Shown piece by piece: positions 7,518-18,137 of a DNA stretch of 64,000 bases. Each line of letters begins with the position of its first letter. The stretch's first letter is position 1. Source of the DNA: Herminiimonas contaminans (GTDB lineage: Bacteria > Pseudomonadota > Gammaproteobacteria > Burkholderiales > Burkholderiaceae_D). The notes under the pieces were generated by a model. That model was not told the origin of the DNA and searched no databases. It was given only the letters and a program-made list of their open reading frames with translations. Made by a program: the position numbers and the translations under genes. The DNA is taken from NCBI RefSeq assembly GCF_015645465.1, contig NZ_JADOEL010000010.1, positions 1 to 64,000 on the forward strand, read 5' to 3'.

Positions 7518-9209
7518 ATGTCCCTAAAGCGTAACGATTCATCCGATAACCAGCTATCCAGTCTGATGGAAATAGCTGGGGAGCTAGTGCTGCGACTTAA
7601 TACACGCGGAGAGATACTCCACGTCAGCAAGCGTACTGACGCTTTGATCGGTCACGGCTCGCCATTGGCGGGGATGAAGTTGTTCGAACTGGTGCGTTTA
7701 TCGGACCGACATGCAATTGAAGCGGCCCTGAGGCAAGCCATCGCTTCGCGCGAAGTAACACGCGTGAGCGTGCAGATGGCGACCCGCGCAGTGCTGCGCT
7801 GGTATGAACTCCAAATGATTGCCTACGATGACGACGCCGAAGCTGCAGTGCTGGTGGTCGGTCACGATATCTCCGGGCAGCAAGCGACGGAAGAGCGCTT
7901 GCGTCATATGGCGACACATGACGAATTAACCGGTTTGCCGAATCGCTCTTTACTGGCAGACCGTTTGCGCATGGCGATCGCACAGTCGCGTCGCACTGAT
8001 CGCGGCTTTGCAGTGGTGGCGCTGGACCTCGATGGTTTCAAGAAGGTCAATGATGCGCTCGGCCATCCGGTCGGCGATGCCTTATTGCGCGTGGCGGCGG
8101 CGCGTCTGCGCGAAACCTTGCGCGATGTCGACACACTGGCACGTGTTGGTGGTGACGAATTTGTCGCCGTACTGCACGGCGCAGTCGACGAAGTGGAAAT
8201 ACACAATGTGGCGCGCAGAATGATCGCCGCCATTCAGTTGCCATTTGAAATCGATGGCAATGCACTCTATGTCAGCACCTCGATCGGCGTGGCGATTTAC
8301 CCGGCGCACGGCGAGACCGATGTCAAATTGCTGGCGCATGCCGATAGCGCGATGTACCGCGCGAAGGAAACCGGTAAAGCGCGCTGCATTATTTATAACC
8401 ATCTGAGCTTCAACCAGGTGGAACACGATGTGACGATGGAAGCCGCGATGTTTGAAGCGGTGCGCAATGGCGAGTTCCTGTTGCACTACAAGCCTATCGT
8501 GGATGCACATACGCGCCAGATTATGGGCTTTGAAGCATTGATGCGCTGGATGCGGCCTGATATCGGCCTGGTGCCGCCGAATCAATTCATCCCGATGGCG
8601 GAAAATAACGGTCTCATCAATTTGCTCGGTGCATGGGCGCTGAAGTCCGCATGCGTGCAATTGAAACGGTTTGAAGAAGCCGCTGGACGCAAGTTATATG
8701 TCTCCGTGAACGTCAGCCCACGCCAGTTCCGCAGTGATCAATTCATCAGCATGATGGATGATGCGCTCAAGTTGTCGGACCTGGAAGGCGATCAGTTGAT
8801 GCTGGAAATTACCGAGGGCATCCTGATGTCGGATCCGGAGCATGCGGAAACCTTGCTTGCCAAAATTACGGCACGTGGTGTGCGTATCGCGATTGATGAT
8901 TTTGGTACCGGTTATTCGTCGCTGGTTTATCTCAAACGCTTCCCGATCGCTGCACTCAAGATAGACCGTACCTTCATCAAGGACTTGCCCGACTCCATCA
9001 AGGATGCGGCGATTTGTAACGTGGTTCTCAGCCTGGCCAATCACCTTAGCCTGATGACGGTGGCGGAAGGGGTGGAGAACGAACGGCAAATGGAATTTTT
9101 ATCTGCACAGGGTTGTTCACTGATACAGGGCTTTCACACCGGCTTCCCATTATTGCCGGATGCACTGATCGATATACTGAAAGCAGATGCCTTGGCTCTG
9201 CAAAATTAA
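7518..9209 (+). CDS. PAS-GGDEF-EAL cyclic-di-GMP protein
   Basis: A 563-residue cytoplasmic signalling protein with no membrane segment. It has an N-terminal PAS-like sensor (about 10-120), a GGDEF domain (about 125-295) with an intact GGDEF motif at 211-215, and an EAL domain (about 305-555) with EAL at 339-341. The later catalytic signatures EITEG, DDFGTGYSS and AEGVE are present. An RxxD inhibitory site (RDVD, 202-205) lies exactly five residues before GGDEF. Both the cyclase and the phosphodiesterase therefore look competent, so the net activity may depend on the PAS signal. The HDOD gene 26 bases downstream is probably cotranscribed. Confidence 0.92.
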   Translation: MSLKRNDSSDNQLSSLMEIAGELVLRLNTRGEILHVSKRTDALIGHGSPLAGMKLFELVRLSDRHAIEAALRQAIASREVTRVSVQMATRAVLRWYELQMIAYDDDAEAAVLVVGHDISGQQATEERLRHMATHDELTGLPNRSLLADRLRMAIAQSRRTDRGFAVVALDLDGFKKVNDALGHPVGDALLRVAAARLRETLRDVDTLARVGGDEFVAVLHGAVDEVEIHNVARRMIAAIQLPFEIDGNALYVSTSIGVAIYPAHGETDVKLLAHADSAMYRAKETGKARCIIYNHLSFNQVEHDVTMEAAMFEAVRNGEFLLHYKPIVDAHTRQIMGFEALMRWMRPDIGLVPPNQFIPMAENNGLINLLGAWALKSACVQLKRFEEAAGRKLYVSVNVSPRQFRSDQFISMMDDALKLSDLEGDQLMLEITEGILMSDPEHAETLLAKITARGVRIAIDDFGTGYSSLVYLKRFPIAALKIDRTFIKDLPDSIKDAAICNVVLSLANHLSLMTVAEGVENERQMEFLSAQGCSLIQGFHTGFPLLPDALIDILKADALALQN

Positions 9210-9235
9210 CTCGCCAAGTCCAAAGACATCGATTC

Positions 9236-10753
9236 ATGACGAACCAAATCAGCCCCGCTATCAGTCCAGAAAGAACACTGGACTTGCTGTGGACACGCGT
9301 CCGCCAACGCGGTGACTTGCCCGGATTTTCCAAAGTAGTGACCGCTATTGTCGGGGCCATGCAAGGCGAAGACGATAGAGAGTTCAACATGACGCGGACA
9401 GTCTTGTCCGATCCGACATTGACGCAGCGCGTGCTGCGCCTGGCCAATAGCGCAATGTATTCAGCCTTCGGCCAAAGTATCAATACCGTTTCCAAGGCAG
9501 TGATCGTGCTCGGCACCGAAACCATAGGTCATCTGGCATTGGGCCTGAAGCTGATCGACGGTTTGTCGGCGGCTTCGCTCGGCAGCTCCGATACACGCAG
9601 CGAAATGGAACGGGCGGTGATGGCTGGGCAGATCGCGCGTCAGGTTGCATCGTCAACGACGCGCCGGGATACCGAAGAAGTGGTCGTATGTTCCATACTG
9701 CACTCGCTGGGTCGCCTGATGGTGTCCTTCTATCTGCCTGAGCAATGGGCAGAAGTGCAGGAGCGTGCGATTAGCAACGATATCTCGGAAAACGAAGCTG
9801 CCCGTGATGTGCTCGGGCTGGAGCTGGATGAAATCGGTCGCCTGATTGGTAAGCGTTGGGGTTTGCCTAGCGGCCTGGTGGCGAGCCTGAAGGAAATGCC
9901 GCCGCGCATCGACGCCGACGCCAGCCACGAACCGCTGGAACATTCGGAATGGCTGGCCGCGGTTTCGACCATGTCGACCCGTTGTGCCGGTGTCCTGTGT
10001 GAAGACGATGCGGCATCGGCTGAAGTTGATTTGGCTGAGATCGCCGAAAACTACGCAGAAATGCTGGGCCTGGATTCGGCAGTCGTGTTGTCTGCCGTGG
10101 ATGCCGCGCAAAAGGCTTCGGAAGATGAAACCCTGGCGCACCAGGGTAAGCAGGCCAATGAGCCGGAAGCACAAATGTCCCTGCCGCTGGGTAAGCCGGT
10201 GGATTCGATCAATATCCTCAAGCGTGGCGTCGGCGATATGCACGACGAAGTAGCGACTGCCAGTACCGGCCAGGTCATGACCGTGGCGCTGGAAACGGTG
10301 TATCAGGGTCTGGGCCTGACGCGCGCGGTAGCCTTCCTGCGTAACCACGATGAGGGCCAATATGTAGCGCGTATGTGCTTCGGCGAATGTACCGAAGAAA
10401 TGCTGGCGCGCCTGCATTTCAAGGATGCTTACCAGCCGGATGTATTTCACGCTGCATTGGCCAACGACAAAATGATTTTTGTCGAAGATGCGCAAGCACC
10501 TGGCTTCCTCAGCAAGCTGCCACGCTGGTGGCGCGACGAATTGTCGACAGCGCGCAGCTTCGTCATCCTGCCCTTGATGCTGAATTTCCATCCGGTCGGC
10601 TTTATGTATGGCGATTGGGATGCCGAACTGCCCCCGGCGAAGATTTCGCAGCAGGAAGTAGTCTTGCTGGATGAATTGCGTGCGCTGGTGGTGAAAGCCA
10701 TCGGCTACCGCAATAAAAACGACGAGCCAGCCTGGACCCGTACCATGCGTTAA
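9236..10753 (+). CDS. HDOD-domain signalling protein with GAF-like C-terminus
   Basis: A 505-residue protein. The first half contains an HDOD domain (about residues 15-230) with the typical DPTLTQRVLRLANSAMY and VIVLGTETIGHLAL stretches; HDOD proteins are non-catalytic relatives of HD phosphodiesterases linked to signalling and chemotaxis or biofilm control. The second half (about 345-490) looks like a GAF-type sensor. The reading frame is open upstream to 9113, but the ATG at 9236 is preferred because it avoids overlap with the preceding gene and starts the conserved region normally. Its position behind a c-di-GMP enzyme suggests a shared pathway. Ligand and partners are unknown. Confidence 0.82.
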   Translation: MTNQISPAISPERTLDLLWTRVRQRGDLPGFSKVVTAIVGAMQGEDDREFNMTRTVLSDPTLTQRVLRLANSAMYSAFGQSINTVSKAVIVLGTETIGHLALGLKLIDGLSAASLGSSDTRSEMERAVMAGQIARQVASSTTRRDTEEVVVCSILHSLGRLMVSFYLPEQWAEVQERAISNDISENEAARDVLGLELDEIGRLIGKRWGLPSGLVASLKEMPPRIDADASHEPLEHSEWLAAVSTMSTRCAGVLCEDDAASAEVDLAEIAENYAEMLGLDSAVVLSAVDAAQKASEDETLAHQGKQANEPEAQMSLPLGKPVDSINILKRGVGDMHDEVATASTGQVMTVALETVYQGLGLTRAVAFLRNHDEGQYVARMCFGECTEEMLARLHFKDAYQPDVFHAALANDKMIFVEDAQAPGFLSKLPRWWRDELSTARSFVILPLMLNFHPVGFMYGDWDAELPPAKISQQEVVLLDELRALVVKAIGYRNKNDEPAWTRTMR

Positions 10754-10800
10754 TGCGGGCCGGTACCGGGCTTGCGACAGAAATATCGTAATTGGGGTCA

Positions 10801-10830
10801 GAGTTGATTTAATATGCAGTAAATCAACTC
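10801..10830. repeat. REP-like perfect hairpin before the RAYT gene
   Basis: GAGTTGATTT (10801-10810) and AAATCAACTC (10821-10830) form a perfect ten-base inverted repeat around a ten-base loop. It begins inside the left flanking repeat (core TGGGGTCAGAGT, 10793-10804) and ends 12 bases before the transposase ATG, as expected for a RAYT recognition hairpin that may also affect translation. Confidence 0.65.
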
Positions 10831-10842
10831 AGGTGCAAAGCC

Positions 10843-11556
10843 ATGGCCCGACTTCCCCGGCTGGTTGTTCCCAACCAGCCCCATCACATCATCCAGCGCG
10901 GCAACGACCATCAACTGGTGTTTCGCGAAACCGCCGATTACGTCGAATTCCTGGCGCGCCTGCGTGAAGCGGCCAAGCAATTCAAGGTCGCCATCCATGC
11001 TTATGTGCTCATGCCGGACCACCTGCATTTGCTGGCAACGCCCAGCGACCAGGACGGCATGTCGCGCATGATGCAATGGCTGGGGCGCTACTACGTCCCT
11101 TACTACAACCGTAAATACGAGCGCAGCGGCACGCTGTGGCAAGGACGCTACAAGGCCACGGTGGTCGACGCCGAGCGTTACCTGATGACTTGCTGCCGTT
11201 ATATAGAAACCAATCCGGTGCGTGGTGGCTTGGTCGCCGCGGCCGGTGATTACCCTTGGTCCAGTTATCCGCACCACATCGGGCTGAAATCCGATCCTGT
11301 CATCACTGATCATCCCTTGTATTGGGCTTTAGGCAACACACCGTTTGAGCGCGAGGCGGCATACAAGGCATTGATAGAGCAGGGCTTGAGTGCGGACGAG
11401 GTGGCGGCGGTCAGCGATGCCACTTTGAAGGGTTGGGCTTTGGGCAGTGAGCAGTATAAATTGTCATTAGAGAAACAAACTCAACGCCGGATTAGGCAAG
11501 TAAAGCGGGGCAGGCCGTCGCGCCAGAGCGTGGAGGTCGGCACCAAAAGCTCCTGA
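10843..11556 (+). CDS. REP-associated tyrosine transposase (Y1/TnpA-REP family)
   Basis: A 237-residue member of the Y1 transposase superfamily (Transposase_17/RAYT type). It begins with ARLPRLVVPNQPHHIIQRGN, a usual RAYT opening, and has the metal-binding HUH signature in MPDHLHLLATP (about residues 53-63). Downstream are GTLWQGRYKA and CCRYIETNPVR, both strongly conserved in these proteins, with the catalytic Tyr probably in the latter. The C-terminus is basic (RRIRQVKRGRPSR). The gene is unrelated to its neighbours and is bordered by repeats it may recognise. RAYTs are usually single-copy domesticated genes rather than free-moving IS elements. Confidence 0.85.
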   Translation: MARLPRLVVPNQPHHIIQRGNDHQLVFRETADYVEFLARLREAAKQFKVAIHAYVLMPDHLHLLATPSDQDGMSRMMQWLGRYYVPYYNRKYERSGTLWQGRYKATVVDAERYLMTCCRYIETNPVRGGLVAAAGDYPWSSYPHHIGLKSDPVITDHPLYWALGNTPFEREAAYKALIEQGLSADEVAAVSDATLKGWALGSEQYKLSLEKQTQRRIRQVKRGRPSRQSVEVGTKSS

Positions 11557-11593
11557 TTTCATCACGCTGTTGAACCATTTTGGTGCAAAAATG

Positions 11594-11612
11594 AATTACT
11601 CTGTCCCCATTT
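11594..11612. repeat. Right flanking repeat of the RAYT element
   Basis: AATTACTCTGTCCCCATTT is the reverse complement of AAATGGGGACAGAGTAATT, closely matching the left repeat that starts at 10790 (core TGGGGNCAGAGT). Confidence 0.65.
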
Positions 11613-11640
11613 AAAATTTGACTCCGAAGTAGGGAAAATT

Positions 11641-11660
11641 TAATTGACACTGACCCTATT
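11641..11660. repeat. Third, diverged RAYT-type repeat
   Basis: Read on the minus strand this is AATAGGGTCAGTGTCAATTA, a diverged copy of the GGGTCAGAGT core found at the other two sites. It lies about 70 bases before the gltB start, so the element sits in the gltB promoter region. Confidence 0.5.
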
Positions 11661-11728
11661 TGTTGAGGTTGAAATTGAGATTGCTCTGCACTATCCTTCA
11701 GGCTCATTGAAAAGTAGTGGAGAAGGCT

Positions 11729-14700
11729 ATGCATGCGCAAGGTTTGTACGATCCGGCTAATGAACATGATGCTTGTGGCGTAGGTTTTGTCGCCCACATC
11801 AAAGGCAAGAAGAGCCATTCTATTGTTGAGCAAGGTTTGCTCATCCTCAAAAATATCGACCATCGCGGCGCTGTCGGTGCCGACAAGCTGATGGGCGACG
11901 GTGCCGGTATCCTGATTCAGATCCCGGACCAGTACTACCGCGAAGAAATGGCCAAGCAAGGCGTAACCCTGCCACCAGCAGGGGAATACGGCGTTGGTAT
12001 GGTTTTCCTGCCTAAGGAAAACGCTTCCCGCATCGCTTGCGAACAAGAATTGGAACGCTCGGTTCTGGCTGAAGGCCAGGTCGTGCTGGGCTGGCGCGAT
12101 GTGCTGGTCGACAAAGAAATGCCGATGTCGCCTACCGTACGCGACAAAGAGCCTGTGATCCGCCAGATTTTCATCGGTCGCGGCCAGGACATCATGGTGA
12201 CCGATGCACTCGAGCGCAAACTGTATGTCATCCGCAAGGCTTCGGGGCACGCGATCCAGGCACTGCGCTTGTTGCACGGCCAGGAATTCTTCGTGCCATC
12301 GATGTCGGCACGTACCGTGGTCTACAAAGGCTTGCTGCTGGCTGACCAAGTCGGTGAATACTATAAAGACTTGCAAGATCCACGCTGCGTCTCCGCACTG
12401 GCGCTGGTGCACCAACGTTTCTCGACAAACACCTTCCCTGAATGGCCGCTGGCTCACCCGTACCGCCTGCTGGCGCACAACGGTGAGATCAACACAGTTA
12501 AAGGTAACTTCAACTGGATGCGCGCACGCGAAGGCGTGATGAAGTCGGCTGTGCTGGGCGACGACCTGAAAAAACTGTTCCCGCTGATCTATGAAGGTCA
12601 GTCGGATACCGCATGCTTCGACAACGCGCTCGAACTGCTGGTCATGGCTGGTTACCCGATCGCACAAGCGATGATGATGATGATTCCGGAAGCGTGGGAA
12701 AACCACACCACCATGGATGACAACCGTCGCGCGTTCTACGAATACCACGCTGCCATGATGGAGCCATGGGATGGCCCGGCAGCAATGGCATTTACCGATG
12801 GTCGCCATATCGGCGGTACCTTGGATCGCAACGGTTTGCGTCCAGCACGTTACATCGTGACCGACGACGACCTGGTCGTAATGGCGTCGGAATCCGGTGT
12901 CCTGCCTATCCCTGAATCGAAGATCATCCAGAAATGGCGCCTGCAACCAGGCAAAATGTTCCTGATCGATCTGGATGCAGGCCGCATCATCGACGATAAA
13001 GAACTGAAAGATACCTACGCTAACGCCAAACCATACAAACAATGGATTGAGTCGGTACGTATCAAACTGAATGAACTGAACAAGGAAGCAGCGGAAGCCA
13101 AACCGGCAACCGCCTTGCTCGACCTGCAACAAGCATTCGGCTACACCCAGGAAGATTTGAAATTCCTGATGTCGCCTATGGCAACCACCGCTGAAGAAGC
13201 AACCGGTTCCATGGGTAACGACTCGCCGCTGGCTGTCATGTCGAACAAAGACAAGACCCTGTACAACTACTTCCGTCAGTTGTTTGCGCAAGTCACCAAC
13301 CCGCCTATTGATCCGATCCGCGAAGCAATGGTGATGTCGCTGGTGTCGTTCATTGGTCCTAAGCCTAACCTGCTCGACACCAACAACATCAACCCGCCTA
13401 TGCGTCTGGAAGTGTCGCAGCCGGTGATCGACTATGCGGATATCGCCAAGTTGCGCAACATCGGCGCACACACCGGCGGCAAGTTCAAATCGCATGAGCT
13501 GAACATTTGCTACCCGACCGCATGGGGCAAGGAGGGCATCGAAGCGCGCCTGGCTTCGCTGTGCGCGCAGGCAGTCGATGCAGTTCAATCCGGCCACAAC
13601 ATCCTGATCATCTCCGATCGCAAGATCGATGAAAACCACGTCGCGATTCCAGCGCTGCTGGCAACTTCGGCGATCCACTTGCACCTGGTCAGCAAAGGTA
13701 TGCGTACCTCGACCGGTCTGGTAGTGGAAACCGGTTCGGCACGTGAGACACATCACTTCGCGCTGCTCGCAGGTTACGGTGCAGAAGCAATTCATCCGTA
13801 CCTCGCGATGGATACCGTCAGCGAAATGGCGAAAGGCTTGCCAGGTGACTTGTCGCCAGAAAAAGCGATCGCCAACTTCCAGAAAGCAGTCGGCAAAGGC
13901 TTGATGAAAGTCATGTCGAAAATGGGTATCTCTACCTATATGTCCTACTGCGGCGCGCAGATTTTTGAAGCCATCGGCCTCAACAAATCGCTGATCGAAA
14001 AATACTTCAAAGGCACTTCGTCCAACGTAGAAGGTATCGGCGTATTTGAAGTGGCGGAGGAAGCGTTGCGCCTGCACCGTGCAGCATTCAGCGCTGACCC
14101 AGTGCTGGCACATGCGCTGGACGCTGGTGGTGAATATGCATACCGTACCCGCGGTGAAGAGCACATGTGGACCCCGGATGCGATTGCCAAATTGCAGCAT
14201 TCGACCCGTGCCAACAACTTCAGCACCTATAAAGAATACGCACAGATCATCAACGATCAGTCGAAGCGTCACATGACACTGCGTGGCTTGTTCGAATTCA
14301 AATTCGATCCAGCCAGCGCGATTCCACTGGATGAAGTTGAGCCAGCCAAGGAAATCGTCAAACGCTTTGCTACCGGCGCAATGTCGCTGGGTTCGATCTC
14401 GACCGAAGCGCACGCAACCCTCGCGATTGCGATGAACCGTATCGGCGGTAAATCGAACACCGGTGAAGGCGGCGAAGATACCAAGCGTTATCGTTCGGAG
14501 CTGCGCGGTATTCCTATCAAGGATGGTTCGACCCTGTCGTCGGTTATCGGTAAAGACGTGGTTGAAGTCGACATGCCTTTGATGCCTGGCGATTCGCTGC
14601 GCTCGAAGATCAAGCAAGTTGCTTCGGGTCGTTTCGGTGTCACCACCGAGTACCTGACTTCGGCTGAGCAAATCCAGATCAAGATGGCGCAAGGTGCGAA

Positions 14701-16417
14701 ACCAGGTGAAGGCGGTCAATTGCCAGGTCACAAAGTATCCGAGTACATCGCACGTCTGCGTTTCTCGGTACCTGGCGTAGGTTTGATCTCGCCGCCACCG
14801 CATCACGATATTTACTCGATCGAAGATCTGGCGCAGCTGATCCATGACCTGAAAAACGTCAATCCTAGCGCTTCGATCTCGGTCAAGCTGGTAGCGGAAG
14901 TCGGCGTCGGTACAGTTGCTACAGGTGTGGCTAAAGCGAAGGCTGATCACGTTGTGATCGCAGGCCATGACGGCGGCACCGGCGCATCGCCATTGTCGTC
15001 GGTGAAATTCGCTGGTTCGCCATGGGAACTGGGTCTGGCTGAAACACAGCAGACCCTGATCCTGAACGGCTTGCGTACACGTATCCGCGTACAGGCTGAC
15101 GGTCAGATGAAAACCGGCCGTGACGTCGTCATCGCTGCTTTGCTGGGCGCAGATGAAATGGGCTTCTCGACTGCACCACTGGTGGTCGAAGGTTGCATCA
15201 TGATGCGTAAGTGCCATCTGAACACCTGCCCGGTCGGCGTGGCGACACAAGATCCGGTCTTGCGTGCCAAGTTCTCCGGCAAGCCAGAGCACGTGGTTAA
15301 CTACTTCTTCTTCATCGCAGAAGAAGCACGTCAAATCATGGCGCAACTGGGTATCCGTACATTTGACGAGCTGATCGGCCGTGCCGACCTGCTCGACAAA
15401 TCGAAAGCTATCTCGCACTGGAAAGCCAAGGGCCTGGATTTCAGCCGCATGTTCTATCAACCTGCAGTCGCGGAAGGCGTTGCTCGCTACCACGTTGAAG
15501 GTCAGGATCACGCGCTGGAAAAAGCACTGGATAACAAGCTGATCGCACAAGCCAAGGCAGCGATCGAAAACGGTGAAAAAGTCTCGTTCATCTCGACCAT
15601 CAAAAACGTCAACCGTACCGTTGGTGCGATGTTATCCGGTCAGGTCGCGAAGAAATACGGCCATGAAGGTTTGCCTGACGACACCATCCACATTCAGTTG
15701 CAAGGTACTGCAGGCCAATCGGCTGGCGCGTTCCTGGCACACGGCATTACGCTGGACCTGGTGGGCGAAGGTAACGATTACGTCGGCAAAGGTTTGTCGG
15801 GTGGTCGCATCATCGTGCGTCCTAACACCGAATTCCGCGGTCGCGCAGTAGAGAACATCATCAGCGGCAACACCTTGCTGTACGGTGCGGTTGCCGGTGA
15901 AGCGTTCTTCAACGGCGTCGCCGGCGAGCGTTTCGCGGTACGTAACTCGGGCGCGATTGCAGTGGTCGAAGGTACCGGTGATCACGGTTGTGAATACATG
16001 ACAGGCGGCACCGTGGTTGTGCTGGGTGATACCGGACGTAACTTTGCTGCCGGTATGTCGGGCGGTATCGCGTATGTCTACGATCCGAAAGGTGATTTCG
16101 CCAGCAAGTGCAACATGGCGATGGTTGCCCTGCATCCTGTGGAATCGGCGTCTGAACAGGAAAACAAGGCTGAACACGCTTCCTGGCATAGCCATGTACG
16201 CGGCGCAGATGCGCAAACCGATGAAGCTATCCTCAAAGGTTTGATCGAGCGTCACTTCAAATACACCGGTAGCACACGTGCACGTGCACTGCTGGATGAG
16301 TGGAGCACCGCGCGCAGCAAGTTCGTTAAGGTATTCCCGTCGGAATACAAACGCGCATTGGCCGAGATGCATGCAGCCAAAGCTGAGCAGTCCGTGTCAA
16401 CCAAGGTTGCGGTTTAA
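11729..16417 (+). CDS. gltB: Glutamate synthase (NADPH) large subunit
   Basis: GltB converts 2-oxoglutarate and glutamine to two glutamates, with electrons delivered by GltD. The 1562-residue protein has the N-terminal class-II glutamine amidotransferase domain beginning at the nucleophile in ACGVGF (Cys16 after a short propeptide). It also has the central domain, the FMN/2-oxoglutarate synthase domain with [12 protein letters not shown], the iron-sulphur Cys group in [14 protein letters not shown], and the C-terminal GXGXG beta-helix domain (about 1300-1520). The ATG at 11729 is preferred over the GTG at 11717 because GGAGAAGG (11719-11726) is placed as its ribosome binding site. Length is normal for the family. 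gltD follows after 102 bases. Confidence 0.96.
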   Translation: MHAQGLYDPANEHDACGVGFVAHIKGKKSHSIVEQGLLILKNIDHRGAVGADKLMGDGAGILIQIPDQYYREEMAKQGVTLPPAGEYGVGMVFLPKENASRIACEQELERSVLAEGQVVLGWRDVLVDKEMPMSPTVRDKEPVIRQIFIGRGQDIMVTDALERKLYVIRKASGHAIQALRLLHGQEFFVPSMSARTVVYKGLLLADQVGEYYKDLQDPRCVSALALVHQRFSTNTFPEWPLAHPYRLLAHNGEINTVKGNFNWMRAREGVMKSAVLGDDLKKLFPLIYEGQSDTACFDNALELLVMAGYPIAQAMMMMIPEAWENHTTMDDNRRAFYEYHAAMMEPWDGPAAMAFTDGRHIGGTLDRNGLRPARYIVTDDDLVVMASESGVLPIPESKIIQKWRLQPGKMFLIDLDAGRIIDDKELKDTYANAKPYKQWIESVRIKLNELNKEAAEAKPATALLDLQQAFGYTQEDLKFLMSPMATTAEEATGSMGNDSPLAVMSNKDKTLYNYFRQLFAQVTNPPIDPIREAMVMSLVSFIGPKPNLLDTNNINPPMRLEVSQPVIDYADIAKLRNIGAHTGGKFKSHELNICYPTAWGKEGIEARLASLCAQAVDAVQSGHNILIISDRKIDENHVAIPALLATSAIHLHLVSKGMRTSTGLVVETGSARETHHFALLAGYGAEAIHPYLAMDTVSEMAKGLPGDLSPEKAIANFQKAVGKGLMKVMSKMGISTYMSYCGAQIFEAIGLNKSLIEKYFKGTSSNVEGIGVFEVAEEALRLHRAAFSADPVLAHALDAGGEYAYRTRGEEHMWTPDAIAKLQHSTRANNFSTYKEYAQIINDQSKRHMTLRGLFEFKFDPASAIPLDEVEPAKEIVKRFATGAMSLGSISTEAHATLAIAMNRIGGKSNTGEGGEDTKRYRSELRGIPIKDGSTLSSVIGKDVVEVDMPLMPGDSLRSKIKQVASGRFGVTTEYLTSAEQIQIKMAQGAKPGEGGQLPGHKVSEYIARLRFSVPGVGLISPPPHHDIYSIEDLAQLIHDLKNVNPSASISVKLVAEVGVGTVATGVAKAKADHVVIAGHDGGTGASPLSSVKFAGSPWELGLAETQQTLILNGLRTRIRVQADGQMKTGRDVVIAALLGADEMGFSTAPLVVEGCIMMRKCHLNTCPVGVATQDPVLRAKFSGKPEHVVNYFFFIAEEARQIMAQLGIRTFDELIGRADLLDKSKAISHWKAKGLDFSRMFYQPAVAEGVARYHVEGQDHALEKALDNKLIAQAKAAIENGEKVSFISTIKNVNRTVGAMLSGQVAKKYGHEGLPDDTIHIQLQGTAGQSAGAFLAHGITLDLVGEGNDYVGKGLSGGRIIVRPNTEFRGRAVENIISGNTLLYGAVAGEAFFNGVAGERFAVRNSGAIAVVEGTGDHGCEYMTGGTVVVLGDTGRNFAAGMSGGIAYVYDPKGDFASKCNMAMVALHPVESASEQENKAEHASWHSHVRGADAQTDEAILKGLIERHFKYTGSTRARALLDEWSTARSKFVKVFPSEYKRALAEMHAAKAEQSVSTKVAV

Positions 16418-16519
16418 CAGTTGCTGATAAGGCTGTAAGCAGCACTGTTCACAAACGATGTCATGGCCCGGTCACTGGATGATCGGGCCGAAACGAATGG
16501 TTTAGAAGGCGAGAGAAAC

Positions 16520-17983
16520 ATGGGAAAGATTACCGGTTTTATGGAATTCCAGCGTTTGCGGGAAGCAAGCGAGGAGCCGAAAAAACGTACCGCGCATTAC
16601 AAAGAATTCACCATGCATCTGAGCGATGCAGATTCAAAAGTACAGGCAGCACGCTGCATGGATTGCGGTATTCCGTTTTGCAATAACGGCTGCCCGGTCA
16701 ACAATATCATTCCTGACTGGAATGACCTGGTGTACAGCGGCGCATACAAGCAAGCGCTGGATACCCTGCACTCAACAAACAACTTCCCTGAATTCACCGG
16801 TCGTATCTGCCCGGCACCATGCGAATCCGCATGCACACTGGGTATCAATGAAGATCCGGTCGGTATCAAATCGATTGAACACTTCATCATCGACAAGGGC
16901 TGGGATAACGGCTGGGTCGTGCCACAAGTGCCTAGCGTCAAAACCGGTAAAAAAATCGCGGTAGTTGGCTCCGGTCCTGCCGGTATGGCAGCAGCGCAGC
17001 AATTGGCGCGCGTCGGTCACGATGTCACCGTATTTGAAAAGAATGATCGCGTCGGTGGTTTGCTGCGTTATGGCATCCCTGACTTCAAGATGGAGAAAAA
17101 CCACATCGATTTGCGCGTCAAGCAAATGGAAGCAGAAGGCGTGACCTTCCGCACCGGCGTGCTGGTTGGTAAGGATTTCCCTGCGAACATCATCAACTGG
17201 GCAAAAGAAACCATCTCGCCAGAGCAAATCAATAAAGACTTCGATGCAGTCATCATCGCTGGCGGTGCAGAACAGCCGCGCGATCTGCCTGTACCAGGCC
17301 GTGAATTGAAGGGCGTGCATTTTGCGATGGAATTCCTGCCATTGCAAAACAAGGTCAACGCTGGCGACAAAGTCAAAGACCAATTGATGGCAACCGGCAA
17401 GCACGTGGTTGTGATCGGTGGCGGTGATACTGGTTCCGATTGCGTAGGTACTTCGAACCGTCACGGCGCAGCATCGGTCGCTCAGTTCGAATTGTTGCCA
17501 CAGCCACCGGAAGAAGAAAACAAGCCGCTGGTCTGGCCTTACTGGCCAACCAAGCTGCGCACATCTTCGTCGCACGAAGAAGGCTGCGAGCGTGACTGGG
17601 CGGTTGCAACCAAGCGCCTGGAAGGCAAAAACGGCAAAGTCGAGAAACTGATCGCTGCCCGCGTTGAGTGGAAAGACGGCCGCATGCAGGAAGTACCGAA
17701 CTCGGAATTCGAAATGAAAGCCGACCTGGTGCTGCTGGCCATGGGCTTTGTTTCGCCAGTACAGCAAGTGCTGGACGCCTTCGGTGTCGACAAGGATGCA
17801 CGTGGTAACGCCAAGGCGACTACCGATGGTGAAGGCTGCTACCGTACTTCGGTCGAAAAAGTGTTTGCAGCTGGCGACATGCGCCGTGGTCAGTCGCTGG
17901 TGGTCTGGGCAATAAGAGAAGGCCGCCAGTGCGCGCGTGAAGTTGACGCGTTCCTGATGGGCGAATCGGTACTGCCACGCTAA
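16520..17983 (+). CDS. gltD: Glutamate synthase small (beta) subunit
   Basis: GltD is the FAD- and NADPH-binding partner of GltB and passes electrons to it through iron-sulphur clusters. The 487-residue protein begins with the Cys-rich cluster domain ([17 protein letters not shown], then [12 protein letters not shown]). It has an FAD-binding Rossmann motif ([13 protein letters not shown], about 150-162) and an NADPH-binding one ([15 protein letters not shown], about 295-309). The ATG at 16520 gives the usual [10 protein letters not shown] start; the frame is open further upstream to 16463. The gene pair ends at a strong terminator. Confidence 0.95.
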   Translation: MGKITGFMEFQRLREASEEPKKRTAHYKEFTMHLSDADSKVQAARCMDCGIPFCNNGCPVNNIIPDWNDLVYSGAYKQALDTLHSTNNFPEFTGRICPAPCESACTLGINEDPVGIKSIEHFIIDKGWDNGWVVPQVPSVKTGKKIAVVGSGPAGMAAAQQLARVGHDVTVFEKNDRVGGLLRYGIPDFKMEKNHIDLRVKQMEAEGVTFRTGVLVGKDFPANIINWAKETISPEQINKDFDAVIIAGGAEQPRDLPVPGRELKGVHFAMEFLPLQNKVNAGDKVKDQLMATGKHVVVIGGGDTGSDCVGTSNRHGAASVAQFELLPQPPEEENKPLVWPYWPTKLRTSSSHEEGCERDWAVATKRLEGKNGKVEKLIAARVEWKDGRMQEVPNSEFEMKADLVLLAMGFVSPVQQVLDAFGVDKDARGNAKATTDGEGCYRTSVEKVFAAGDMRRGQSLVVWAIREGRQCAREVDAFLMGESVLPR

Positions 17984-18002
17984 AGAATGTTTATGTACAG
18001 AA

Positions 18003-18037
18003 AACCCACCGAGTCGCAAGACCGGTGGGTTTTTTTA
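18003..18037 (+). terminator. Rho-independent terminator of gltBD
   Basis: AACCCACCG (18003-18011) pairs with CGGTGGGTT (18023-18031) around an 11-base loop, followed by a run of T to 18036. Confidence 0.9.
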
Positions 18038-18137
18038 CAACGTTTGGCGTATGTAAGCTGCTCAAAAGAAATGGCCTTGGGAGAGATTTCGTTTTCTGCA
18101 CTACAATTATGACATTGCAAAAGAAATACTCCCCCTA

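Larger units (their letters stand above)
10790..11660 (+). mobile_element. RAYT-type single-gene element with flanking repeats
   Basis: A Y1-transposase gene (10843-11556) is framed by related short repeats. The left one reads TTGGGGTCAGAGTTGATTT. The right one is in opposite orientation (AATTACTCTGTCCCCATT, 11594-11611), and a third diverged copy also lies in opposite orientation at 11641-11660. This is the layout of REP-associated tyrosine transposases (RAYTs), which are thought to mobilise or maintain REP-like sequences. Limits are set by the outermost repeats. Confidence 0.65.

Noticed and set aside
9113-9235. Upstream extension of the HDOD gene
   Set aside because: It would overlap the GGDEF-EAL gene in another frame; the ATG at 9236 gives the normal N-terminus.
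11492-15550. Open frame of 1352 codons on the minus strand opposite gltB
   Set aside because: It is antisense to a clear gltB, its composition (many Cys, His, Gln, Arg) is that of a codon-bias shadow, and it has no recognisable domain.
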